NCBI GenBank assembly: GCA_024196135.1
Contig: JAMQCK010000371.1
Location: 1-25,740, forward strand
From: Pleurotus ostreatus/Saccharomyces cerevisiae fusant
Taxonomy: Eukaryota > Opisthokonta
DNA: 25,740 nt
Direction of reading: 5' to 3'
Below the pieces are notes generated by a model. It did no database searches. It was not told the origin of the DNA and saw only the letters and a program-made list of their open reading frames with translations. The position numbers were made by a program, and so were the translations under genes. Positions 17,161 to 25,740 of this stretch are shown here, one piece after another. Each line of letters begins with the position of its first letter. Positions within the stretch are counted from its first letter, which is position 1.

Positions 17161-20100
17161 TTTGGGGATGAGATGCCTGTCCGGCCTCCGTCCCGGGCTC
17201 TTCGCTGCCACTCCTTGCTTCTGCCCATCACGCCAATTCAACACCGTCGGGCGCTTACCTGGCAATTTCTGGGACGATTTTCGAGACAAAAAGCTTGGTT
17301 TTGGCTGGGTTCTGGAAGCTGTCCACTCTTGGAAGGCGCGCATCTGTGACGTTCGACTCACTTGGCCGCGTCGCAGCAAAGAACCTCCGATGCGCCCTGG
17401 GTATTCCCAGCGTCGGGAGGTACACTGTCATCTCAAAAGAGCTAGTAGGAAATGCAAGACTCGTCATAGCCCCTCTGTTGCATACGTCGTGCTGCATTCT
17501 ACCGATCCCGATACCCGAATCCTGCAGCTATTGCAGCCGCCGGCCGTCTCTTTACCGCTTTACAGGAGTAGTGGGCACTCCAGCTGCAGACGAAGCTCCA
17601 CCAGCTGTCTGTCCTCGCTCCTGTACAAAATGCGCACTGCTCGAGCACATTTCCTGTACGTTTCCTTCTTTCATCGACGAGACCAACCGCCCATCAAGCG
17701 TTACGCGTCTCGCTTGAGACATCAACTCACCCATATTCCCATCCAATATCATCGCCTCCGAAGCTCAACCTCCAACTGTTCATTCGGTTTCCAAACCCCC
17801 TTCACAGACCATAGGCGCCCTACTAGGGAACCCCCGAGCGTCTCGCAGCTCGCGGAACAACGGCCATACCGACCGTACGCCTCGGACCGGCCGTCATATA
17901 CACCACCTGGGACGGACTTCCTTGAGCATTTGGGCTCTTCCTCGAACGTTGGGCCCTTCGTGAAGCGCTCTATACTTATTCCTACTGCAACGACGCGCGC
18001 CAAACCCGTTTCCTCGCACCGAGAAGCCCATGTTACCCGGAACCCAGGCGCCGACGGAGCTCCTGCGCAAACTTCGAATTTACCGTCCGAATATCCCATG
18101 CTTCCCGGACAACGGCACTGCTACATCGCTCGAGGGGGGATCCGTAAAGGGAAGACCTTCGTACTACCCGGTGCAAAGACGCCTCGGTACCCCTCGGCGC
18201 GAGGATGCACCTCCCGGTCCGGGCGCTTTCGTATCACCGGGAGCGGCAACGCCCTCGTACCACCCGGAACGGAGGCGCCCTCGTACCCTCCGCGCGAGAC
18301 GGGTTACAAGGAGCACAGCGATTTCCATCATATGGATATCGTGCGAGATCAGTAAGTTCAATGGGCAAGATCAGTAAAGGTAGTTGGTGAGATCAGTATA
18401 GGTATCGAGTCGACGAGGACAGCCATCTACGAGATGATGGCCCTTGTTCCCTACCTGTTTCGCATAATGGACTCGCTATGCCTATGGTGATGGATCTCGC
18501 TCGCGGCCTCACTCAATCTCTGTCGCCTGATTCACTTCATCTCTGCAGCTTAACTCGTCAGCGAGGTGCCATAGGGACAGATACGACGTATAACCCATCT
18601 ATCCCTCAGATAACACGAAATTGTTACCAAGGCCTCTTCGACTCTCCTCAACATGACTATCATCGTAGCGCCTTTCACGCCTCCTACGCTGACTTCCATC
18701 GCTATCACTACAAATGCCCACCTAGCAGCTACAAGGCGTCGGTACTCGCCGCCCATGCGCGCCTCGCTCGGATCGGACTTTGCCTTCTCATCGTCTCGGA
18801 CGGATACTTCGCGCGCTGCATCGCTCTTCTGCTCTGCGGCGTCTGTCATGGGCTCCTGCGATGCCTGCTCTGCGGCGTACATGAAGATACCTTTCCCTGC
18901 GTCGCCTCCAAGACCAATACTCGGTGACTCTCACAGCATCCACTCTGCGGCGTCAACAATATTTCCTTGCGGCGCAAACGATTCCTACATCCTGCGAAAC
19001 GATAGCTATCGTCTTTGTCGTCACTTTCCTACTTCCGACTCGATGACAATCAGCATTATCGCTCGCGACCTCGCAATCCTACTCTTCGCGGTTCAGACCT
19101 TCGTAGATGAGGGCCCCATAGCTCGTTCGCCAAGACGAAGAGGCGCGCGCTTTTGCTGCTACCGGGTCCGGCGCCTCCTGATTGGCATCATAGCTCGCGC
19201 TCTCAACTTCCAGGCGACTGTGTGGTATCGCTGCGTAGGCTCGCACTCAAATATCACTTCCGCATACCTACTCCTCTACGCAGATGGCTATCGTGCTTCG
19301 AGGGGACCGACGGTTGTCGATTGCTATTACATCGCCTCGATCCCGTCTCCTTGGTATCTCCTGGTACACAAACTTACTTGGCCTATTGATATGCCATTGT
19401 TCGTCGATTCTTCTGCATACACTTCTGCCATTGTCGCGAGTCTCAGCCTGCGGCCCTGTCCAGCGCCTATCTGCTGTGCGATGGTGTACTTGTATGCTTT
19501 GTACCTTGATAGTGATTGGTATGTTCGAATGCATGGCTCGCTCGCATATCAACGTCCCTATCCTACTTCAAGACCCAAATTCTCGATCTCGTTAATTCAT
19601 ATCCCCCCTCACCGGAGTAACAAAGGGTAACGTATTCGAGCGAATCAGGGGCATTTTATCGAGGTTTTCATCGCGCCGCTGACAAGCCCCAATATGACAG
19701 CCTTTGGAGCTCTGTTCACTAATGGGCCTCATAAGAAAGGTCAGCTGGACCTTCTCTCTTCGACGCGAGGTATCAGCGAAGTCAAGCCATCTCGCAGAGT
19801 CGAACGACGATTGTTGTGGGTCCACTCTAACCGTGGGAAATTTATTTTGCACGTGATTCGGGCTTTGCCGTATCGCGCGGGCGGGCCGGGAACCGCACCT
19901 CCTTCGCCCATCATGACCGTCTGCGTGTGCAACGCTGAACTTCGCGCTGCGTCCGCTCACTTGCATATATGAATCTTCCATCGGCCAATCTTCCAAGGGA
20001 TTGTCCTACTCGAGATGGTTCTACCGGTGCGATGAGACTGAAGCACTGATCTCTCATCATCGTTGTCGGCGACGAGTGGACTTTGGGTGGGCTGCCGTTG

Positions 20101-20589
20101 AGCGCGGCGGACGGCGCACATGTAGCGTTCTCGCGAGTGGTCGGGTCCTCTGGAAATTGAGCCTCTCGACGACGTCAGAGGAGTCGACACCCTCGTCGAA
20201 CTTGCATCCTTTGCTAATGAGCTCGAGCAACAAGGCAGGATCTGCACCTTCATTCCATCTATCACCCCTCCTCTTCACGCCATTCTGTTGTCACATGGTA
20301 CTCGTCTAGGCGCTCGTCAAAGAATGAACGCCTCGCCGGCCTCCTGCGCAGCCCGCAACGGCGAGCCCTCCTCCGCCGTCACAAGGCGTGCGGGCGCTGC
20401 GGCGCGTCACTCGTTGCCACTCATCCATGGAGTTTGGGACGACGCCCCCGTGTTCTTCCCGCTGATCGCTCACTTTCACTCACTTTCCGGCCTCCGGGCA
20501 GATGCGCTTCACGGGCGGAAGGTGGGTGGAGGGCGGGCTTGGGTAGGGGTACTTAAGGTGGGAGACGGGGTCAGGAGAAGGCATACCGG
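17161..20589. other. 3.4-kb stretch without a supported gene
   Basis: No known domain or credible exon set is seen on either strand. Two long plus-strand frames stand out: one of about 395 codons ending at 18355 (arginine/proline/serine-rich, including the minisatellite-like part) and one of 325 codons at 18653-19630 (tyrosine/serine/arginine-rich). Neither shows a recognisable motif. Short word repeats such as CTCTGCGGCGT recur around 18830-18960. It may be degraded repetitive DNA, a noncoding transcript, or the extended control region of the GH71 gene. Confidence 0.45.
18027..18302 (+). repeat. Degenerate minisatellite, units of about 26 bp
   Basis: Related units begin near 18027, 18158, 18227, 18254 and 18280. 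Clearest are TTCGTACTACCCGG at 18158, TTCGTATCACCGGGAGCGG at 18228, CTCGTACCACCCGGAACGG at 18254 and CTCGTACCCTCC at 18280, most ending in ACGCC or GCGCC. The repeats fall in different frames, giving PGTEAPSYPP-like and PGAKTPRYPS-like peptides. Confidence 0.55.
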
Positions 20590-20660
20590 TCTCCTCCTTT
20601 TCTATCTGTTCATTCCCTGTATCATCCATCTCCCCTTTCCTTCCTACCCCTCACTTTCGT
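20590..20660 (+). promoter_or_regulatory. Pyrimidine-rich leader upstream of GH71 gene
   Basis: A CT-rich tract (CTCCTCCTTTTCTATC and onward) ends about 20 nt before the ATG at 20679. Such tracts commonly mark transcription starts of well-expressed filamentous-fungal genes. The role is inferred from position and composition. Confidence 0.45.
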
Positions 20661-20678
20661 TTGTGTATACCTGTAGCC

Positions 20679-22181
20679 ATGGCGAGGTCTACGAGTATTG
20701 CCGCCCTCTTGGGCATGCTCCCCCTGCTTGCGCGCACTGTCTCGGCGCAAACGGTTCTTGCTCACTTCATGGTATGGGATCTCCTGAATCGAGGTCTTGA
20801 TTCGGCGCTCATATCTCATTCTCATCAGGCGCAAGAGTCGTACTCCTACAGCCAGGATGACTGGGCGAAGGACATCTCATCTGCTCAGTCTATCGGCATT
20901 GATGGGTTCGGTAGGTTGATTTCCCTCGAAAGCATCTACGGTCCCGCTGACGCCTCACCCAGTCCTCAACGTCGCCCTCAGCGATTACGAGGTTGACCGC
21001 ATCGTCGACGCATTTGCTGCCGCCGAGGCTGCCGGCTTCAAGCTTGTTTACTCCTTCGACTTCGCGGGCGGCCACTGGTCCCAGGACGAGGTCGTCTCCC
21101 TTATCGCCGCGCACAAGGACTCGGACGCGAACTACAAGTGGCAGGACAAGATCCTCGTGTCCACCTACTCTGGCTCGGAACAGGGCAACGACTTCTACCA
21201 GGGCGTCAAGGACTCACTTTCGGGCCAGGGTGTTGAGGTCACGTGGGCGCCGGCGTTCGTGGACTACCGCGAGACGAGCAAGGCGCAGGAGGTGTTCTCG
21301 ACGTTCCCGGCCATTGACGGGTTCGTGAACTGGTGGTCGTGGCCGGCGGATGTGAATGAGGAGCTTACGACGGAGACGGACCTCGCGTACCAGTCGGCGG
21401 TCAAGGACGCCGGCCGTGGTGGCCCCTTCATCATGTGTAAGTTCTCGCTCGGAGATGAACTGGAATGAGGGATCTAACAGGGCAATAGCGGTTTCTCCCT
21501 GGCAGTTCAAGAGCCTTGGCGGTGACGGCTGGGTAGAGCAGAGTGACACGCTCTGGAACTACCGCTGGAAGCAGGCCGTCGACGAGGTCCACCCTGACAT
21601 CGTTGAGATTGTCACCTGGAACGACTATGGCGAGGCCCACTACATCTCTGGTCAGTTTGTTCAATCTGTAACCTTACTAGCATACTGATGCTTCCGCAGA
21701 CATCAATTACAACGTCGACATGGGCGATGCGCTCAACTACGTCAACGGCATTGAGCACGGCGCATGGCGCACCATCGCCCAATACTACATCTCCTGGTAC
21801 AAGTCCGGCAGCGCTCCCGCCATCGAGGAGGACACCCTCGTCTACTGGTACCGCGTGCACCCCAAGGGCGTCAAGTGCGACGCCGGCACCGAGCCCCGCA
21901 TGGCCGACTTCCCCGAGGACGCCGTCTTCGCGCTCGCGATGCTCGCCGACTCCACCGGCGAGGCGACGATCTCCCTCGACGTCGGCTCGAGCCACAGCGA
22001 GTTCACCGCGAACGGCGGAAACCTCACGATCGGGAAGGTGCCGTTCCCGACCGAGGATGGCCAGACGCCGTACTTCACGATCCTGAAGGACGGCCAGAAG
22101 AGCAAGGAGGGCTCGGGCAACCACAACATCACGACCGCGTGCCCGTACTACAACTACAACCCGACGGTTGGCCAGTTGTGA
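20679..22181 (+). CDS. Secreted alpha-1,3-glucanase, glycoside hydrolase family 71 (430 aa)
   Basis: This is a GH71 endo-alpha-1,3-glucanase (mutanase), which cleaves alpha-1,3-glucan, a fungal cell-wall polymer. Five exons (20679-20771, 20829-20910, 20963-21436, 21489-21650, 21700-22181) join into a 430-residue protein. A signal peptide covers residues 1-23 (MARSTSIAALLGMLPLLARTVSA), after which the mature protein begins QTVLAHFM, the typical GH71 N-terminus. The catalytic domain follows with FKLVYSFDFAGG (D91) and IVEIVTWNDYGEAHYI (D262 and E265). These match the acidic residues D69, D237 and E240 reported for fission yeast Agn1. N-glycosylation sequons are seen late in the chain (NLT, NIT). 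No separate carbohydrate-binding domain is present. Likely roles are remodelling of its own hyphal wall or attack on other fungi. The ATG has a good context (GCCATGG). Confidence 0.96.
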
Positions 22182-22960
22182 GCACTGAAGGGATTTGGAT
22201 CTTCGGGTTATTTAACTGTATAACTTATTTTTGGAGTTGAGCTACATTCGTTGCATCTTCTGCGTGCGAGACTTGGTGCGAATGTGCTTTCTAAGCAAAG
22301 TCCTAACGAGCTTTGCACTGCTCAGCAGCAAAGTTGAACTTGGCGGTCGCGTGGCTATCCCGTTTCGCGCACGTGCCTCTCTGCCTCCGTCCCTTGTCTC
22401 ACGCCATCCCGACGCCCGCAAAATCTGCTCGAAAGACTGCTTGTATCTCCCTCAGAATGTCTCTGAAAAGCATAGCATGTTGGCCGGGAAGTGTATATTC
22501 TGCCTCATGCGTAATGTGCGCCTTTATGGCCACAACAAAGCCAAGCAAATTCATCGTCCGACTCGTCCACAAAGTCAAGATCACCGTCCTCGGTAGCGTT
22601 AACCGCCACCGACAGCATCGCTGACGCTCTCGAAACACTCTCGTCATTCATGCTACCGTCATGCTCTTCGACGCTGCATACGACTCTGAACCTCTACGCC
22701 ACTCCACGCCTTTGAGCTCCTCGGCCATAATTGCTGCCCTCGCGACCTTTTTGGGTCCAGTAGAAATGAGGTCTCAGTAGGCTGCCCAGCGATTTAGAGA
22801 TCAAAGAGCGACAGGACGCTCTCGGCTGTGATAACCGCGCACTTTTGTGGTATATAAGGCGAGGATCTGCGGGGGGGATATCCGCCAGACTGCTCTCCGT
22901 CCCCTATCGTGTTCTCGTCCTTCTGCTGCTTTCAACGTCGTCTCGTCCATCGCCAACGAC
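22182..22960. other. Spacer between GH71 and RTA1-like genes
   Basis: No gene is supported; open frames are short and unrecognised. The right end is the promoter of the RTA1-like gene. Confidence 0.6.
22851..22858 (+). promoter_or_regulatory. TATA box of RTA1-like gene
   Basis: TATATAAG lies about 103 nt upstream of the ATG at 22961, in a suitable position and a clean match to the TATA consensus. Confidence 0.6.
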
Positions 22961-24198
22961 ATGTCGCTGATGACCGACTTGACGCCCGATCAGATCAAGG
23001 ACCTCTCGCCCTACAGCTATGTCCCTACAGAATGGGCGAGTATCTTCTTCCTCGTCCTCTTCGGTTTAACCACAGGTGAGTATGACTTTCGACTACCCGT
23101 TTTCATCGATTGCTAACGCCATATATAGTCGCCCACCTTGGCCAAGCTATTGCATACCGCGGCTGGTGGCTCTTCATCACCCTGGTCTTCTGCGGGTCGA
23201 TGGAGTGCGTTGGGTGGGCCTGTCGCCTGTGGAGCAATCGCGATATTCTGGCGGATAATGCGTACAAGATTCAGTGCGTGTATTATTGTCTAACTCTCAT
23301 TTTCCGAAGCATCATCTTTCTTCCTCGAGAGCACTCTGCTAACTGGCGCTATGCAGAAGCGTCATGCTCATCGTCGCACCCACACCCTTGCTGGCGGCCA
23401 ACTTCGTCATGATGGGTCGCATCGTGCGCCGTTTGGGTGTCAAGTATAGTCGCTTAAGTCCGCGTTTATGTGAGTGGTGTGCCACTCGAAAAGACGATGG
23501 CGATATTGATCCCTGGTGCAGACACCATCGTTTTCGCATCTACTGTACGTCGGTCCACCTCGATGGCCAGAGTCGCAAAGCTGATTGGGTGTACAGGATG
23601 TCATTTCGCTCCTTGTTCAAGGGGGTGGCGGCGGTGTAGCCGTGGGAGCCGACACCCTTGAGGGCGCCGAACGGGTGCGTCTCACAGCTGCATTTGACCT
23701 TGCATCCTCACTGACAGCGCCTATCAGGGTGGCAACATCGTCCTTGGTGGTATCTGCCTCCAGCTTGCCGTCATCGTCTTCTTCTCAATCATTGCATCTG
23801 AATTCTTTTGGCGCTACTTCAAGGACCGCCCTCGTCCGAAGCTCGCCGCCACTCACCCGCAGCCGCGCGGTATGCTTACGAGAAATCTGATCCTAGCAGT
23901 TGGCTGCCTTGGCTCGTCGACATTGTTACTTCTGATTCGTGCGGTGTATCGTGTCATCGAGCTCGCGGATGGGTGGAATGGGACGATTATCAAGACGGAG
24001 GCATGGTTCTGTGAGTGTCCTATCGCGCGCCAAACTTTGATGAATAGAGGGCTAACGCATGTCAACTCAGTGGTATTCGATGCAGCAATGGTTGTCATTG
24101 CCATGTTTATCGTTAATGGCCTGCACCCCGGATGGCTTCTAAACGAGTCGGACCTCCATTCGACGGAGGAGCTGCACGAGCTGAAGAATGTGGCTTGA
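22961..24198 (+). CDS. RTA1-like family membrane protein (294 aa, seven exons)
   Basis: This is a multi-pass protein of the fungal RTA1/RTM1/RSB1 family (lipid-translocating exporter group, usually seven membrane segments; yeast Rsb1 moves long-chain bases and Rta1 affects resistance to 7-aminocholesterol). Exons: 22961-23075, 23129-23273, 23357-23469, 23522-23544, 23597-23674, 23728-24010, 24071-24198; all junctions are GT-AG and in frame. Family hallmarks are LIVAPTPLLAANFVMMGRIV, the glycine-rich loop LLVQGGGGGVAVG, LIRAVYRVIELADGWNG with the following acidic EAWF, and the closing VFDAAMVVIAMFIVNGLHPG. Hydrophobic segments appear at roughly residues 26-42, 51-66, 89-105, 133-146, 167-187, 212-230 and 253-270. 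Exon 4 is only 23 nt. The natural substrate is unknown. Confidence 0.92.
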
Positions 24199-24379
24199 TT
24201 ATGGCACGACGGACATGCTCCTTTCAGTGGCTAATTTTACAAATCCCTTTCCCTATATAGTATGTGCCACTCAAGGAAGGGCTTTCGCTCTTGCAATGAA
24301 TATCTCGTTCATTCACTATGTGCAGAGGCATGGAATGATGAGGCAGAACACTGGTAAAGTCAGAGCATCTCAGGACATT

Positions 24380-24432
24380 ATTGCTCACGCTTCCCCTGCC
24401 TCGTACCTCGGCGGGGCCCCTGCGTGAGCAAT
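24380..24432. repeat. Inverted repeat (11-bp perfect arms plus inner pairing)
   Basis: ATTGCTCACGC at 24380-24390 pairs perfectly with GCGTGAGCAAT at 24422-24432, and inner CCCCTGCC can pair with GGCGGGG, giving a bulged stem around a small loop. It lies about 180 nt past the RTA1-like stop. Confidence 0.75.
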
Positions 24433-24826
24433 CGTGAGTTCGTGATGGCCGCCCTGGAGTTGCCGTGTAAACAAGTACAAATCTTTTTCCGCGTCTTACT
24501 CGAAAACAGCTCCGCGAGCTCTGGCGCGCGCAGCGCGCACGTCTCTTTGCGTATCTACTTGAAACTCTGCAGGTGCGCTCAGTACCCTGCCATGCACTCG
24601 CATATCGATTTTCGTCAGAAAATTCGAACGTTGCGTTGGCGTGTAGCGCCGGGACTGTCTTTTGACATGAATGATAAGCAGAGCTCTCATTTTTGAGCGC
24701 GGTTGGGAGTAGCGAGCGGCTCCGTGCTCTTATACACTCTCGGTATGCAGTGATATGTACAATGAACGACCTAAGGACGGCACCGGACTTCCTTAGCTGC
24801 CTTTCAAGCGGCGTTGGCGTATAAGG

Positions 24827-24870
24827 CGGGCCATCGGCCCGTGCCGCCGCCAGCGCGCCTTTGGCGCGCT
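24827..24870. repeat. Two adjacent perfect stem-loops with 3-nt loops
   Basis: CGGGCC-ATC-GGCCCG at 24827-24841 and AGCGCGCC-TTT-GGCGCGCT at 24852-24870, 10 nt apart. Both arms are perfect. Function unknown. Confidence 0.8.
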
Positions 24871-25141
24871 GTAAGTCCCTGCGTGAGCTATCGTGGGCCC
24901 ACCACCTAACTATTTTATTATCTGAGAGCGCAAAGTGTCTGTGTCCAAGGAGGCACCTTGCAGTTCATTTCGAGCGGAAAGCCACCAGCGACGGCAATTC
25001 CCGAAGTTCAACTTGAAGCCACAGATGCATCACGTGCAACTATGCAGCAATCGGGGTTTGCCGAATTTCCTCATTCGTCACGGTTTGTACTAGGCGCGCT
25101 CATCGACGACGGCGTAAGCGACAGCGACCACAGCAAGCATC

Positions 25142-25717
25142 ATGGTCAACATCCCCAAGTACGTGGTGCTGCTCGTTGAGAAGGACATAATGCTGACCTA
25201 GCTTTGTAGGACGCGCCGGACCTGTACGCTGATCTATTAAAGTATGATGGGATATAGCTAACGATCGCTCGTAGACTGCAAGGGCAAGGCCTGCAAGAAG
25301 CACACGTTCGTACCCCCTTACGCTCCCAAAGGATCATTTGCTGACCAGAGCACAGGCCCCACAAGGTCACCCAGTACAAGAAGGGCAAGGACTCCATCTT
25401 CGCGCAGGGGAAGCGTCGCTACGACCGCAAGCAGAGCGGTTACGGTGGTCAGACGAAGCCCGTCTTCCACAAGAAGGTGCGTTGCTGTGTCTGTACGAAA
25501 AAGACGTTCCTGACCATGATCGGTGATCACAGGCGAAGACGACCAAGAAGGTCGTGCTACGACTCGAGTGCACCTCCTGCAAGTACAAAATGCAGCTCCC
25601 CTTGAAGCGCTGCAAGCAGTGCGTACATTTCTCTTCTGATATCCACACGTTCTCACGTGCACCATCAGCTTCGAGCTCGGTGGTGAGAAGAAGACGAAGG
25701 GTGCTGCCCTCCAATTC
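25142..25717 (+). CDS. RPL44: 60S ribosomal protein eL42 (L44/L36a), stop codon outside window
   Basis: This is a protein of the large ribosomal subunit near the tRNA E site. Exons: 25142-25158, 25210-25223, 25275-25305, 25356-25476, 25533-25618, 25669-25717. They encode 106 residues, the same length as yeast eL42, starting [20 protein letters not shown] and ending [21 protein letters not shown]. Conserved cysteines C12, C17, C74 and C77 can hold zinc. Residue 56 is proline (QTKPVFHK); in yeasts P56 is the cycloheximide-sensitive form and P56Q gives resistance. After the final phenylalanine codon the sequence reads GTGCGT, a donor, so the stop codon evidently sits in a further exon beyond the window. 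Exons 1 and 2 are only 17 (coding part) and 14 nt. Confidence 0.97.
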
Positions 25718-25740
25718 GTGCGTGCTCATCTGCTTGTTAT

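Larger units (their letters stand above)
24199..25141. other. Spacer with GC-rich hairpins, no gene
   Basis: No gene is supported between the RTA1-like gene and eL42. It contains a long inverted repeat (24380-24432), compact GC-rich stem-loops at 24524-24538, 24827-24841 and 24852-24870, and a 19-bp direct repeat at 24418-24436 and 24877-24895. A short open frame at 24424-24696 crosses these and is not convincing. The right end is the eL42 promoter. Confidence 0.55.

Noticed and set aside
17168..18355. About 395-codon frame as a protein-coding gene
   Set aside because: No motif, odd composition, and it overlaps repeats with units not divisible by three. Kept only as an unexplained frame.
25031..25036. 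CACGTG upstream of eL42 as part of the F-box module
   Set aside because: The flanking bases (CGAT) and the TTCCGAC partner are absent, and the hexamer is common in this window.
1..25740. tRNA, rRNA, CRISPR or intact transposon
   Set aside because: None was found by eye on either strand. Hairpins near 24.4-24.9 kb do not fold into a tRNA-like shape, and no transposase or reverse transcriptase motif was seen.

Overview
The window looks like nuclear DNA of a basidiomycete, most likely a wood-decay Agaricomycete. It is GC-rich, genes with introns carry many short introns (about 45-80 nt) with GTRNGT donors, and the recognisable proteins (a large sterol-sensing HMG-CoA reductase, a GH71 alpha-1,3-glucanase, an RTA1-like membrane protein, F-box families) fit that group. 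Order and species are not determinable from the sequence alone.

Region 1 (1-11.6 kb) is an accessory-type cluster. It holds four intact, intronless F-box genes of 528-575 aa (905-2578 plus; 3819-5528, 5993-7720 and 10007-11593 minus) and two copies of a small NTF2/SnoaL-like gene (2-342, cut by the window edge, and 3002-3683). Between the third and fourth F-box genes lies a gene graveyard with a decayed F-box C-terminus (about 8042-8250) and an aspartate aminotransferase C-terminal fragment (about 9289-9515). Two F-box genes (905 and 7720) are close paralogues whose upstream regions also align. A composite motif, CGATCACGTG followed by TTCCGAC, lies upstream of three of the four F-box genes.

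Region 2 (11.6-17.2 kb) is a 12-exon HMG-CoA reductase gene on the minus strand (12159-16732, 1328 aa reconstructed), the rate-limiting enzyme of the mevalonate/ergosterol/triterpenoid pathway. A 26-bp tandem duplication lies just past its stop codon and a candidate sterol regulatory element lies upstream.

Region 3 (17.2-20.7 kb) has no supported gene. It has long open frames of unusual composition and a degenerate minisatellite with units of about 26 bp.

Region 4 (20.7-25.7 kb) holds three plus-strand genes: a secreted GH71 alpha-1,3-glucanase (20679-22181, 430 aa), a seven-exon RTA1-like membrane protein (22961-24198, 294 aa), and ribosomal protein eL42 (25142 to the window end), whose 106 codons are all present while the stop lies beyond the edge. 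A 0.9-kb spacer before eL42 carries GC-rich hairpins and a TIR-like arrangement.

The core metabolic genes (HMG-CoA reductase, GH71, eL42) show no operon-like relation to the F-box cluster. The cluster looks like a site of local duplication and decay.
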